Source of the DNA: Bacteroidales bacterium
GTDB taxonomy: Bacteria; Bacteroidota; Bacteroidia; Bacteroidales; UBA932
Length of the DNA: 64,000 bases
Reading direction: 5' to 3'
NCBI GenBank assembly: GCA_017625535.1
Contig: JAGAKR010000004.1
Location: forward strand, 84,060 to 148,059
The translations under genes and the position numbers were made by a program. Each line of letters opens with the position of its first letter. Positions within the stretch are counted from its first letter, which is position 1. The notes below the pieces were generated by a model. It ran no database searches, was not told where the DNA came from, and saw only the letters and a list, made by a program, of their open reading frames with translations. Positions 18,439 to 28,195 of the stretch are shown in pieces.

Positions 18439-18578
18439 CAAGACAGTGGCGCACCCAACCCCCTCCCAACACACCTCCAAGCCACAATTGCTGCGCTACC
18501 CATAAAGAAATGCTATGAGTGGTGCACAAAAACACCCCTGAGAGCCCTCTGGCACAACTTCAGCGCGCCACTGTCTTG
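18439..18578. repeat. Perfect 14-bp inverted repeat enclosing about 112 bases
   Basis: CAAGACAGTGGCGC at 18439-18452 is mirrored exactly by GCGCCACTGTCTTG at 18565-18578. No gene lies between them. It may be a very small mobile-element remnant or an RNA hairpin. The rest of the gap from 18399 to 18790 shows nothing else beyond the terminator listed below. Confidence 0.75.
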
Positions 18579-18731
18579 TGGAACCATCCGCATTCACTCA
18601 CCTGCACAACATAGCGCATCCATACACCTGCACAGCCTCCCGCATCCGCTCGCCCCGCACAACAAAACACAAAAAAGGTGGACACAAAGACCACTTCCAT
18701 ATCTTATTCCCGACAGAATCATTGGGAATAA

Positions 18732-18763
18732 AAAGCCTCCCCACCATCAGGCAGAGAGGCTTT
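18732..18763 (-). terminator. Terminator after the GGGtGRT gene
   Basis: AAAGCCTC / GAGGCTTT stem, 16-base loop, with T-rich flank on both strands, 27 bases behind the stop codon. Confidence 0.75.
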
Positions 18764-18789
18764 ATACAATAATTTTTCTTATGGGTCAA

Positions 18790-19803
18790 TTATTTAGAAA
18801 GTGCAGTAGCAACATCCACAGCAACAGCAACAGTAGCACCTACCATTGGGTTGTTACCGATGCCAAGGAAGCCCATCATCTCAACGTGTGCAGGAACTGA
18901 TGAAGAACCTGCGAACTGAGCGTCTGAGTGCATACGGCCCATTGTGTCGGTCATACCGTATGATGCAGGACCTGCAGCCATGTTGTCTGGGTGAAGGGTT
19001 CTACCTGTACCGCCACCTGATGCAACTGAGAAATATTTCTTGCCCATCTCCATGCACTCTTTCTTGTAAGTGCCGGCAACTGGGTGCTGGAAGCGGGTTG
19101 GGTTGGTTGAGTTACCTGTAATTGATACGTCAACACCCTCGAGGTGCATAATTGCAACACCCTCGCGTACGTCATCTGCACCGTAGCAGTTGACTTTTGC
19201 ACGTGGACCGTCTGAGTAAGCAATCTTGTTTACAACTTTAACCTCACCTGTTGCGTAGTCGAACTCAGTCTGGCAGTATGTGAAACCGTTGATTCTTGAG
19301 ATGATCATAGCGGCATCTTTACCAAGACCGTTAAGGATACAGCGTAGAGGCTCTTTTCTTACTTTGTCAGCTTTTGCAGCAATTTTGATTGCACCCTCTG
19401 CAGCAGCGAAAGACTCGTGACCTGCCAAGAAAGCGAAACATTTTGTCTCCTCTCTAAGAAGACGTGCAGCAAGGTTTCCGTGGCCAAGACCAACTTTACG
19501 GTCATCAGCTACTGAACCTGGAACGCAGAATGACTGAAGACCTACACCAATTGCCTCAGCTGCATCTGCAGCGTTTGAGCAACCTTTCTTAAGTGCAATT
19601 GCAGCACCTACAACGTATGCCCATTTGGCGTTCTCAAAACAGATTGGCTGAGTCTCCTCGCAAGTTTTGTATGGATCCAAGCCATACTGCTCGCAAATCT
19701 CGTTAGCCTCCTCTATGCTCTTGATACCGTTTGCATTCAATGCAGCAAGAATCTGCGGCATTCTACGGTCCTGACTCTCAAATTTTACTTCTCTTATAGC
19801 CAT
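18790..19803 (-). CDS. GGGtGRT-family protein, function unknown
   Basis: 337 residues from the ATG at 19803 (MAIREVKFESQDRRMPQ); the longer frame overlaps the upstream gene. The name-giving motif is present as SGGGTGRTLHPDN around residue 287, with several conserved Cys (for example YKTCEETQPICF, GLQSFCVPGS, FTYCQTEF). The family is widespread in anaerobic Bacteroidota and Firmicutes. It is 13 bases behind a NifU-like scaffold gene, and the pair is clearly one operon, suggesting an Fe-S dependent function; no reaction is assigned. Confidence 0.88.
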   Translation of the reverse strand: MAIREVKFESQDRRMPQILAALNANGIKSIEEANEICEQYGLDPYKTCEETQPICFENAKWAYVVGAAIALKKGCSNAADAAEAIGVGLQSFCVPGSVADDRKVGLGHGNLAARLLREETKCFAFLAGHESFAAAEGAIKIAAKADKVRKEPLRCILNGLGKDAAMIISRINGFTYCQTEFDYATGEVKVVNKIAYSDGPRAKVNCYGADDVREGVAIMHLEGVDVSITGNSTNPTRFQHPVAGTYKKECMEMGKKYFSVASGGGTGRTLHPDNMAAGPASYGMTDTMGRMHSDAQFAGSSSVPAHVEMMGFLGIGNNPMVGATVAVAVDVATALSK

Positions 19804-19816
19804 TTTACTTTCCTCC

Positions 19817-20518
19817 TTATTCGTTACGTGGGTCAATGTGTTTAACAGCACCTTGCTCAGCAGTAAAGCGGCCATAAGTACCGGTTACTTTCTTCAAAGC
19901 CTCGTTGGCGTCTGTACCTTTCTTAATCTCCTCCATGAATTTGCCCATATGAACAAACTCGTAGCCAATTACCTGGTCATCTTTGTCAAGAGCCATTCTT
20001 GTACAGTAACCCTCAGCCATCTCAAGGTATCTTACACCTTTTGCATTGGTTGAGAACATTGTACCTACCTGGCTTCTCAAGCCTTTACCCAAATCCTCAA
20101 GACCTGCTCCAATCTGAAGGCCGCCCTCTGAGAATGCAGACTGTGTACGTCCGTAAACAATCTGAAGGAAAAGCTCTCTCATTGCAGTATTGATTGCATC
20201 ACAAACCAAGTCTGTGTTCAAAGCCTCAAGAAGAGTCTTGCCAGCAAGAATCTCAGCTGCCATAGCTGCTGAATGGGTCATACCTGAACAGCCGATTGTC
20301 TCAATCAAAGCCTCCTGGATGATACCCTCTTTCACGTTGAGGGTAAGTTTGCAGGCACCCTGCTGAGGTGCACACCAGCCAATACCGTGAGTAAGACCTG
20401 AAATGTCTTTTATCTCTTTGCTTCTCACCCATTTACCCTCTTCAGGAATAGGTGCAGGTCCGTGGTTTGGACCTTTTTTAACAACACACATGTGCTGTAC
20501 TTCGTGAGTATAAATCAT
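19817..20518 (-). CDS. NifU/IscU-like iron-sulfur scaffold protein
   Basis: 233 residues. The IscU-type core is visible with three cysteines placed as in scaffold proteins: APQQGACKLTL, IGCSGMTHSAAMAAEILAGKTL and TDLVCDAINTAM. There are extra N-terminal (about 55 residues, GPAPIPEEGKW) and C-terminal segments, so it is longer than IscU. Its constant neighbour is the GGGtGRT gene. It may build or deliver a cluster for that protein; this is inference from the operon. A minus-strand TATATTTG box lies at 20564-20571. Confidence 0.8.
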   Translation of the reverse strand: MIYTHEVQHMCVVKKGPNHGPAPIPEEGKWVRSKEIKDISGLTHGIGWCAPQQGACKLTLNVKEGIIQEALIETIGCSGMTHSAAMAAEILAGKTLLEALNTDLVCDAINTAMRELFLQIVYGRTQSAFSEGGLQIGAGLEDLGKGLRSQVGTMFSTNAKGVRYLEMAEGYCTRMALDKDDQVIGYEFVHMGKFMEEIKKGTDANEALKKVTGTYGRFTAEQGAVKHIDPRNE

Positions 20519-20628
20519 ACCTTAAAATATGTATTTGTAGTTAACAATTCTTTTGTGAAGTTGCAAATATAGTGTATTTTTACCAACCAAAGGACTTTGA
20601 AAACAATTTTTAATTTAAATACACCATT

Positions 20629-23487
20629 ATGAAGAGATTGACCCTAACTCTAATGCTCCTTTTTGCAGTTGCTCTGTCATATGCCCAGAAACCTGCATTG
20701 GACCACTCTGTTTATGACTCTTGGAACAGTCTGAGAGCCATCTCAATACCTCAGAACGGGGATATACTCATGTATACCGTAACGCCTGGCGAGGGTGATG
20801 CCACCCTTGTAGTGGAGAATGTCCGCACAGGCTTCAAGACAGAGGTCCCAAGAGCCACACGCGCACAACTGAGCCAGGACGGCAACAAAGTTGTTGCAGT
20901 AATCAAACCCCTTTTCAGCCAGACAAGGGATGCCAAGATAAAGAAGGCAAAGAAAGATGATATGCCTAAAGACACCCTTGCAATCATTGATGTGAAGACA
21001 GGAAAGGTGGAGAAGTTTGCAAACTACAAATCACATAATCTTCCCGACAAACTTCACTCCCACATAGCATTTGAACTCACCCCTGCAAAGGAGAAGCCTG
21101 CAGCAGAGAAGAAAGATGAAGGTAAGGATGCAAAGAAACCACAGAAGAAAGAGGAGGTAAAGGAACTTTATGTAATGAACATTGCAACAGGTGCAATTGA
21201 CACAATAAAGAATGTTGCATCATACAAGTTCAACAAAGATGGAGACCTTATGGCATATGTTGTGGAACCTGCCAAGAAAGATTCAACAGGCAAGGCTGCA
21301 ATGTACCTCTACACCACTGCAACAGGTGAGAGCAAAGAGGTTATCAGCGGCCCTAAAGGCTCTAAAATAAAACTTCCTGAATTCAGCAAAGTTGGTACAA
21401 TGGCATTCTATGCAAATACAGACACTTCAAAGGCTGCCAAGAAGGATGTGGAGATTTACCTGTACAATATTTTGTCGGGAGACTTGAAAGTTGCTGCAAA
21501 CAACAGGATGAAAGGTTTGCAGGAGGGTTGGATTGTGAATGAGAACGGTTCAATCAGTTTCAGTGAGGATGGCGGAAGATTGTTCTTTGGCACTTCGCCA
21601 AAACCTCTTGAGAAAGACACCACCTTGGTTGACTTTGAGCAGCCACAGCTCGACATCTGGTCTTGGCACGATGACTATCTTCAGCCTGTACAGTTGCTCA
21701 GAAGGGCAAGGGATCTGAAACAGACATACACCGCATATATAAACACCTCTTTGCAGGAGCCTTTTGTACAGTTGGGAGACCTTGATGTTCCAAGCATCAA
21801 TGTTCCAAACAAGAAGATGGCAGACTGGGTGCTTGTAGGTAACGACAAGGCATACAGGGTACAGAGCCAGTGGGACTACAGCCGCTTTACCGACATCTAT
21901 CTTGTAAATGTGAAGACAGGTGAGAGGAAACTTGTACAGGAGAAAGCCTGCTTTGGTGCAATGAGCGTCTCTCCAAACGGAGAGTGGGTTGTATTGTATG
22001 ACAAACTCGCAAAGGCTTGGTTCCAATATACAATTGCAACCGGTGAGTTGAAAGACCTTACAAGTGCCCTTGGAGTTGCATTCCACGATGAGGAGCACGA
22101 CACCCCAAGCCTGCCGGGTTCATACGGACAGGCAGTATGGTTCAAGGACAACAGCGCATTCCTTATAAATGACCGTTTTGACTACTGGAAATTTGACCCT
22201 AAAGGTGTTGCAGCCCCTGTTATGCTTACAGACAATTACGGCCGCAACAACAACACACGCCTTTCACTTACAGCAATAATTGAGGATCCTGATGCGGATG
22301 CAGCGCCAATGTTCCGCGGAGCAGGCCAGATTACAGGGAAAGATCCTCTATACTTTACAACTTTCAACTTCAAGACCAAAGAGACCGGTCTTGCAACAAA
22401 AGACATTACCAAAAAGAAGAGCGTTGTAACCAAACTTGTTGAGGGCCCTTATACATACGCAAACTTTGCATACTCAAAACCTGGCAAAGGGAAGAAGGGT
22501 GTATATGTTTATGCAAGAGGAAACTTTGAGGACGGCAACAACCTCTATATGACAGCAGACAACTTCAAGACACAGAAACAGATGTCTGACATCAACCCTC
22601 AGCAGAGGGAGTACAACTGGGGAACAGTTGAACTTGTAAACTGGCAGACTGCAGACGACATCTTCTGCGAGGGACTTCTCTTCAAACCTGAGGATTTTGA
22701 TGCAAGCAAGAAGTATCCTGTAATGATCTACTTCTATGAGAAGAACTCGGAGACACTTTACAATTCACGCACCCCTGCACCAAGCCGCTCTACAGTGAAT
22801 ATCCCTTACTTTGTGAGCAACGGTTATGTTGTATTCATTCCGGACATCTACTACAAGGACGGACATCCTGGCCAGAGCGCAATGCGTTCAATTATGCCGG
22901 GTGTTGAGATGCTTGAGAAAACATATCCTTGGATTGACGGCAAGAATATGGCAATCCAGGGCCAGAGTTGGGGCGGTTACCAGGTTGCATATATGATTAC
23001 CCAGACCGACAAGTTCAAGGCTGCAGGTTCGGGTGCACCTGTTTCAAATATGACCAGTGCATACGGCGGTATCCGCTGGGGCAGCGGAATTACCCGTCAG
23101 GTACAGTATGAGCAGGGACAGAGCCGTATTGGCAAAGATCTCTGGAGCGGTTATGACCTCTACTACGAGAACTCTCCATTGTTCTTTGTACCTAATGTGA
23201 AGACCCCTGTACTCATTATGCACAACGACAAGGACGGAGCAGTTCCTTGGTACCAGGGCATTGAGTTCTTTACCGCATTGCGCCGCTGCGGCAAGATTGC
23301 ATGGCTTCTCCAGTACAATGACGAGGAGCACAACCTTACCCAGAGGAAGAATGCAAAAGACTTGAGCATAAGGCTTTCACAGTTCTTTGACCATTATCTT
23401 AAAGGTGCCCCTGCCCCTAAATGGATGAAGGAGGGACGTCCTGCTACAGAAAAGGGATTTGATCTTGGATATGAATTAGTTGACTAA
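20629..23487 (+). CDS. Exported S9-family prolyl-oligopeptidase-like peptidase (large form)
   Basis: 952 residues with a signal peptide ending near SYAQ. A long N-terminal beta-propeller contains a Lys/Glu-rich insertion (AKEKPAAEKKDEGKDAKK) around residue 160. The C-terminal alpha/beta hydrolase has Ser780 in GQSWGGYQ, Asp869 in HNDKDGAVPW and His901 in DEEHNLTQ. Probably cleaves oligopeptides in the periplasm. A second, shorter S9 gene follows within 72 bases, separated by a hairpin. Confidence 0.9.
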   Translation: MKRLTLTLMLLFAVALSYAQKPALDHSVYDSWNSLRAISIPQNGDILMYTVTPGEGDATLVVENVRTGFKTEVPRATRAQLSQDGNKVVAVIKPLFSQTRDAKIKKAKKDDMPKDTLAIIDVKTGKVEKFANYKSHNLPDKLHSHIAFELTPAKEKPAAEKKDEGKDAKKPQKKEEVKELYVMNIATGAIDTIKNVASYKFNKDGDLMAYVVEPAKKDSTGKAAMYLYTTATGESKEVISGPKGSKIKLPEFSKVGTMAFYANTDTSKAAKKDVEIYLYNILSGDLKVAANNRMKGLQEGWIVNENGSISFSEDGGRLFFGTSPKPLEKDTTLVDFEQPQLDIWSWHDDYLQPVQLLRRARDLKQTYTAYINTSLQEPFVQLGDLDVPSINVPNKKMADWVLVGNDKAYRVQSQWDYSRFTDIYLVNVKTGERKLVQEKACFGAMSVSPNGEWVVLYDKLAKAWFQYTIATGELKDLTSALGVAFHDEEHDTPSLPGSYGQAVWFKDNSAFLINDRFDYWKFDPKGVAAPVMLTDNYGRNNNTRLSLTAIIEDPDADAAPMFRGAGQITGKDPLYFTTFNFKTKETGLATKDITKKKSVVTKLVEGPYTYANFAYSKPGKGKKGVYVYARGNFEDGNNLYMTADNFKTQKQMSDINPQQREYNWGTVELVNWQTADDIFCEGLLFKPEDFDASKKYPVMIYFYEKNSETLYNSRTPAPSRSTVNIPYFVSNGYVVFIPDIYYKDGHPGQSAMRSIMPGVEMLEKTYPWIDGKNMAIQGQSWGGYQVAYMITQTDKFKAAGSGAPVSNMTSAYGGIRWGSGITRQVQYEQGQSRIGKDLWSGYDLYYENSPLFFVPNVKTPVLIMHNDKDGAVPWYQGIEFFTALRRCGKIAWLLQYNDEEHNLTQRKNAKDLSIRLSQFFDHYLKGAPAPKWMKEGRPATEKGFDLGYELVD

Positions 23488-23496
23488 CCAAATTGG

Positions 23497-23545
23497 AACC
23501 AGGTTGCCGGCTTTTCCATGCGAATGCCGGTTACCGGGTTTCCCC
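23497..23545 (+). terminator. Hairpin between the two S9 peptidase genes
   Basis: AACC-GGT-CCGGC pairs with GCCGG-ACC-GGGTT around a 13-base loop. There is no strong T-run after it, so it may be a partial terminator or an mRNA-stabilising stem inside an operon. Confidence 0.45.
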
Positions 23546-23558
23546 TATAATGAGTTAT

Positions 23559-25763
23559 ATGAAAAAACATTTTATACCGCTTATGGTTATGGCAGCTGCA
23601 CTTTGTGGCTGCGGTGGTTCAGATGCCACTGAGCCTATGATTACAAAAACAGACATAAAGGTGGAGAACGGGCAGTTTACTCCGGAGATAATGCACCAGT
23701 TGGGCAAAGTGGGTGACCCTCAGGTTTCTCCCGACGGTTCCAGAATCCTTTACGGGGTAACATACACCAGCATTGAGCAGAACAAGGGAAACAGGGAACT
23801 TTACGTAATGAACCTTGATGGCTCCAACAATGTAAAGATCACCAGCACCCCTAAGAGCGAGTCAAATGCCCGCTGGATAAATGATTCCCAGATTGTATAT
23901 ATGAGGGGAGGCAAACTTTATACAGCTGCACTCAACGGTACAACCCTTTCAGGTGAGGCAGAGGTTGCCGGAGGTGAGGGTATGGAGGGTTTTGAACTTT
24001 CCCCTGCAGGTGACAAGATTATGTTTGTAAAGAGTGTGAAGGCTGCAGTTAAGCCTACAGACCTTTACCCAGACCTTGAAAAATCGTCGGGAAGAACATA
24101 TACAGACCTTATGTACCGCCACTGGGACCATTTTGTAGAGGAGGTTCCCCACACTTATGTTGCTGATTTTAACGGCACCCAGGTTGGTGAGCCTGCAGAC
24201 ATCCTTGCCGGTGACACTGCAAATCCTGAGAGTCCTGAGAAGATGTTTGAGCTTCCTACCCTACCGTTCGGCGGACTTGAGCAGTTGGGCTGGAGCCCTG
24301 ACGGCAACTACATTGCCTATTCTTGCAGGAAACTTGCCGGAAGGGATTATGCTTTCTCTACCAATACAGACATTTACCTCTACAATGTTGAGACCGGTGC
24401 AACCCAGAACCTTACTGCAGGGATGCCTGGCTACGACACAGCCCCTATGTTCTCACCGGACGGCAAATACATTGCATTCCTGAGCATGGAGAGGGACGGT
24501 TATGAGGCCGACAAGAACAGACTCTTTGTAATTGACATGGAGAAGGTGCTTGCAAACCTCTCTACCAAGGATTTCCGTCCGTTCATGAAGGAACTTACCA
24601 CAGACTACAAATACAATGTAGACGGCATTGCATGGGCTCCAAAGAGCGACAAAATCTACTTCAACTCTTGTGTGAATGCCCTTACAGCATTGTTCGTTGT
24701 GGATGTGAACAAGGTTACAGGCCTCCCTATAGAGGATAATGAGGGTACAGGATCACTCCCTGTATCATACGGAAACGGCATAAGGAGGATCACTTCTCCT
24801 GAGGCACTTTATGATTTCGGCGGCCCTGCCCTTGTTGCTGATGAAATTGGCGAGGTTAAGCAGATCATCACAACCAATACCTGTATGATGCGTCCTGCAG
24901 AGATTGTTACAATCAACCCTATGACAGGGGAGTTCAAGGAACTTACTGCAGAGAATAAGGCAACCCTTGAGAAACTTGATACACCTCTTATGGAGCAGAG
25001 ATGGATGACAACAGTTGACGGCAAGAAGATGCACACCTGGATCCTTTACCCTCCACACTTCGACAAAACCAAGAAATACCCTGCAATCCTGATGTGTCTT
25101 GGCGGCCCTCAGGGTACAATAAGCCAGGGATTCTCTACAAGATGGAACTACAGGCTTATGGCATCTCAGGGCTATATTGTAATCCTTCCTAACAGAAGGG
25201 GTACAACCGCTTTCGGACAGCCTTGGTGCGAGCAGATTTCGGGTGACTACATTGGCCTCAATATGCAGGATTACCTTAAGGCTGTAGACAATATGAAGAA
25301 AGAGCCATACGTAGGCAAAGTTGCAGCTACCGGTGCAAGCTATGGCGGATACTCGGTATATTACCTTGCAGGTATCCACGAGAACAGATTCTCTGCACTC
25401 ATTGCACACGCAGGCATCTTCAACCAGGAGCATATGTTTATGATGACCGAGGAGATGTGGTTCCCAACCTGGGACAACGGCGGCGCACCTTGGGACAACA
25501 ACCCTATTGCAAAACGCCACTACAGCAACTCGCCTCATACACTTATAAAGAACTGGAACACCCCTATCCTCATCACCCACGGCGAGATGGACTACCGCGT
25601 ACCTGTAGACCAGGGAATGGCGGCATTCAACGCCGCCAGGATGATGGGCGTGGAGAGCAGGCTCCTTCTCTTCCCTGAAGAGAACCACTGGATTCTGAAA
25701 CCTCAGAACTCAGTACACTGGAACCGCGAGTTCTTCGGCTGGCTTGACAAATACTGCAAATAA
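23559..25763 (+). CDS. S9-family peptidase, lipoprotein
   Basis: 734 residues from the ATG at 23559, which gives a lipoprotein signal (MKKHFIPLMVMAAALCGCGG); the longer frame starts inside the intergenic hairpin. An N-terminal propeller of WD40-like PD40 repeats (QVSPDGSRILYG, WSPDGNYIAYSC, FSPDGKYIAFLS) leads to the hydrolase domain with Ser594 in GASYGGYSV, Asp678 in HGEMDYRVP and His710 in EENHWI. Dipeptidyl-peptidase 5/acylaminoacyl-peptidase-like. Likely anchored in a membrane and cooperating with the upstream S9 enzyme in peptide use. Confidence 0.9.
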   Translation: MKKHFIPLMVMAAALCGCGGSDATEPMITKTDIKVENGQFTPEIMHQLGKVGDPQVSPDGSRILYGVTYTSIEQNKGNRELYVMNLDGSNNVKITSTPKSESNARWINDSQIVYMRGGKLYTAALNGTTLSGEAEVAGGEGMEGFELSPAGDKIMFVKSVKAAVKPTDLYPDLEKSSGRTYTDLMYRHWDHFVEEVPHTYVADFNGTQVGEPADILAGDTANPESPEKMFELPTLPFGGLEQLGWSPDGNYIAYSCRKLAGRDYAFSTNTDIYLYNVETGATQNLTAGMPGYDTAPMFSPDGKYIAFLSMERDGYEADKNRLFVIDMEKVLANLSTKDFRPFMKELTTDYKYNVDGIAWAPKSDKIYFNSCVNALTALFVVDVNKVTGLPIEDNEGTGSLPVSYGNGIRRITSPEALYDFGGPALVADEIGEVKQIITTNTCMMRPAEIVTINPMTGEFKELTAENKATLEKLDTPLMEQRWMTTVDGKKMHTWILYPPHFDKTKKYPAILMCLGGPQGTISQGFSTRWNYRLMASQGYIVILPNRRGTTAFGQPWCEQISGDYIGLNMQDYLKAVDNMKKEPYVGKVAATGASYGGYSVYYLAGIHENRFSALIAHAGIFNQEHMFMMTEEMWFPTWDNGGAPWDNNPIAKRHYSNSPHTLIKNWNTPILITHGEMDYRVPVDQGMAAFNAARMMGVESRLLLFPEENHWILKPQNSVHWNREFFGWLDKYCK

Positions 25764-25784
25764 TCTGTTGCAGCATTTATACAT

Positions 25785-25815
25785 AAATCCCCGGAGCATC
25801 TGCTGCCGGGGATTT
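25785..25815. terminator. Bidirectional terminator between S9 and C69 peptidase genes
   Basis: AAATCCCCGG / CCGGGGATTT stem with an 11-base loop between convergent genes. Confidence 0.88.
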
Positions 25816-25836
25816 TCTTTTTATCTGTTTGCATAT

Positions 25837-27468
25837 CTATTTTGCAACAACCCTCTTGTAGGTATCTGAATAGCCAGGGAACATAGGCTGCGGAGGTACA
25901 CGGTCTGAATGGCCGTTGTTCTTGAATGAGCCGTCCTGGTTCTGGCGTTTTGTATTGCCGTCTATGAATTTTACCAGCAGGTATTCATCCAGAGCCTTCC
26001 ATTTTGCAAAGAGGTCTCCGGCCTGTTTAACAGAGAAATCAGTAAGGTATTTCTGTACCTCTTCCCCACCTTTGAGTTTCAAGGCTGCCGCATCAGCGGC
26101 CGCTACTGCCTCCATCATTGCAAATTCGTGGGCATCCACATTCTCCCTCACCTCTTTGCCAATATGGTTGTAGCGAAGATATGCGAACTGGGCAATGCGG
26201 TTCTGCAGCCAGAACATTGAGGTTGGAGAGTACTCGAGCATACTTCCGTTGCCAAGTGCATAGTGCTCTGAAATGCCGTTTATGCAGGTATAGAATGGTG
26301 AAAGCGGAGAAGTTCCGGCATCGTCAACTGCAAACCAGAAGAGGCCGCCAATCTCATCAGGGAGCCAGCTGCGGCACTGCCCCACAAACCAGAAACCGGT
26401 CTGCTGAGTTGCAATGGCACGCTCATTCAAGCCCTTTTTGCCATCAATTTCAAATGATGAAGGCCTCCAGCGGTATGGAAGTTCATTGCCACCTGCCGCA
26501 ATACCTTTTGTCATATCAAACTCGGTACCCTCGTAGTGGTCGCGCATCATATCTGCTACATCCTTTACAGAGAGTTTTTCCTTTGCCTTTACATAAAGAG
26601 GCATTCTGTTGGAAGGGTTGTCGCCACGTGCAAAATCAATGTACTTGTCCATGTCCTCTGCTCCATGCTTGCGGAAGAAGCTCCATACACGTGCCTCACA
26701 AGCCCTCATTGCAGAGAAATCAAGCGGGCAGAATGTGTCTGCAAAACTGAAGTCGCTGCCGTCACCCTCATAAAGGCCGCACTCTTTTGCGTGTTCCACA
26801 ACATCTTTTGCATAGAGGCAGTTTTCAGGGTCATCTTTAGGGAAGGTTGTTATTCTGGCGCAGTTTGCGTGGGCAGAGATATAACCGTCGGGAATACGGA
26901 TTGCTACCCATACTGCCCCTTTGTTGAGGTTCTTGCCATTCTCATATTTTGGTTTGCGGGCAATTATGTCCATAAACCATACCTCGTTCTTGTCTGCAAA
27001 TGAAATTGACTCTCCGCTTGATGCATAGCCGTACTCATCTGCCAAGGAGGTGAATATCTCAATAGCCTCGCGGGCTGTCTTTGCCCTCTGGAGGGTAATG
27101 TAAATGAGTGAGCCATAATCCAGGATTGCAGTTGTATCCATAAACTCACGTCTGCCGCCCCAGGTGGATTCACCTATGAGCACCTGGTGCTCGTTCATAT
27201 TGCCAATTACATTATAGGTATAGGATACCTGCGGAATATGGCCAAGGAAACGCTCCTTGCCCCACTCCCTTACCTCTATCATCTCGCCGGGCTTGTGGAA
27301 TCCGCGCGGCATATATACCAATGTGCCGTAACGGGTATGCGAATCGGCCGCATAACTTACCATAACGGAACCATCCTTGCTGGCACCTTTGGAAACCAGC
27401 AGATTTGTGCAGGCAAACACCTCTGCCACAAAAATCATTGCCAGAATAGCCAGAAAAAATCTTTTCAT
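25837..27468 (-). CDS. C69-family dipeptidase (PepD-like), exported
   Basis: 543 residues. The signal peptide ends at Ala19, exposing Cys20 as the N-terminal nucleophile (ACTNLLVSKGASKDGS), the hallmark of the family. Other conserved parts are MVSYAADSHTRYG, GESTWGGRRE and NCARITTFP. It would cut dipeptides outside the cytoplasm, in line with the other exported peptidases nearby. A TATATTTG box (minus strand, 27500-27507) lies 32 bases before the ATG. Confidence 0.92.
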   Translation of the reverse strand: MKRFFLAILAMIFVAEVFACTNLLVSKGASKDGSVMVSYAADSHTRYGTLVYMPRGFHKPGEMIEVREWGKERFLGHIPQVSYTYNVIGNMNEHQVLIGESTWGGRREFMDTTAILDYGSLIYITLQRAKTAREAIEIFTSLADEYGYASSGESISFADKNEVWFMDIIARKPKYENGKNLNKGAVWVAIRIPDGYISAHANCARITTFPKDDPENCLYAKDVVEHAKECGLYEGDGSDFSFADTFCPLDFSAMRACEARVWSFFRKHGAEDMDKYIDFARGDNPSNRMPLYVKAKEKLSVKDVADMMRDHYEGTEFDMTKGIAAGGNELPYRWRPSSFEIDGKKGLNERAIATQQTGFWFVGQCRSWLPDEIGGLFWFAVDDAGTSPLSPFYTCINGISEHYALGNGSMLEYSPTSMFWLQNRIAQFAYLRYNHIGKEVRENVDAHEFAMMEAVAAADAAALKLKGGEEVQKYLTDFSVKQAGDLFAKWKALDEYLLVKFIDGNTKRQNQDGSFKNNGHSDRVPPQPMFPGYSDTYKRVVAK

Positions 27469-27548
27469 ATATGTACAGTTTTTTATGTTTCGATTTCTAC
27501 AAATATAAGTTTTTTGTATGAAATTTAAATGAATGCAAGAGGTTAATC

Positions 27549-27607
27549 AAAACAACAACCCCCACAACCTCTTGCGAAGTTGCGGGGGCTGCCCCTACTT
27601 AACCTAA
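27549..27607 (-). repeat. Dispersed intergenic repeat, copy B
   Basis: The minus strand reads TTAGGTTAAGT, GGGGC, AGCCCC, CA, then GAGGTTGTGGGGGTTGT, clearly related to copy A at 17717. Here it forms a strong CCCCCACAAC / GTTGCGGGGG hairpin and lies behind the gene ending at 27614, so terminator use is likely. Confidence 0.6.
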
Positions 27608-27613
27608 ATAACA

Positions 27614-28069
27614 CTACATTGGGATATATTCGTACGGAATGTACTTTTGCAATTGTGATTTCATATAACTGCCGCTCTTGGTTGCATAGACAATTACCCT
27701 AAGACCGGTACCGCCGTTCTGCGGAAGTGAGTCCAGCATCTCCATTCTGTGTATAGGGTTGTCCACTGCAATGCACTTCTGTACTGCAGTAACCTGATTG
27801 GTATCGAAATAGTATTCTTTTCTGGAAATTTTCTCTTTGGTAGGCTTGAATTCAAGATGTTTCTTTGGCCATACCACCCCTTTCAGACCCATCAGTGCAA
27901 TTATCACAGAAAGAACCATCATTCCAAATCCGAGGTTCTCATTTTCAGGGAATGTTACAGAAAGGTATCCCAATGCCACAGCGGCTACAAGGATAAATGT
28001 ACTTACAAGGGGTTTATCCTTTATTTCTGATACGAGTGAATCACTCTTTATAATGTCTTCTATATGCAT
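27614..28069 (-). CDS. Small two-helix membrane protein, unknown
   Basis: 151 residues from the ATG at 28069 (MHIEDIIKSDS). Two adjacent hydrophobic helices (VSTFILVAAVALGYLSV and FGMMVLSVIIALMGLKG) with a short loop are followed by a soluble C-terminal half of about 80 residues with a possible mixed alpha/beta fold. I do not recognise the family. The longer frame upstream contains no better start. Confidence 0.7.
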   Translation of the reverse strand: MHIEDIIKSDSLVSEIKDKPLVSTFILVAAVALGYLSVTFPENENLGFGMMVLSVIIALMGLKGVVWPKKHLEFKPTKEKISRKEYYFDTNQVTAVQKCIAVDNPIHRMEMLDSLPQNGGTGLRVIVYATKSGSYMKSQLQKYIPYEYIPM

Positions 28070-28195
28070 AGTTTTCAGTTCTATAGATTGATAAATAAAT
28101 TGGCATATGCTATAAATGCACAACAGGGTGACCTTTGCACAAGATCCCCTTCCGCATATCCTGCGGTTAAAAATTCTGGTCTGTAAAACTGGATT

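Noticed and set aside
24765-25688. 307-residue open frame opposite the second S9 peptidase gene
   Set aside because: Antisense shadow of a gene with full catalytic motifs; Cys/Val-rich product without family.
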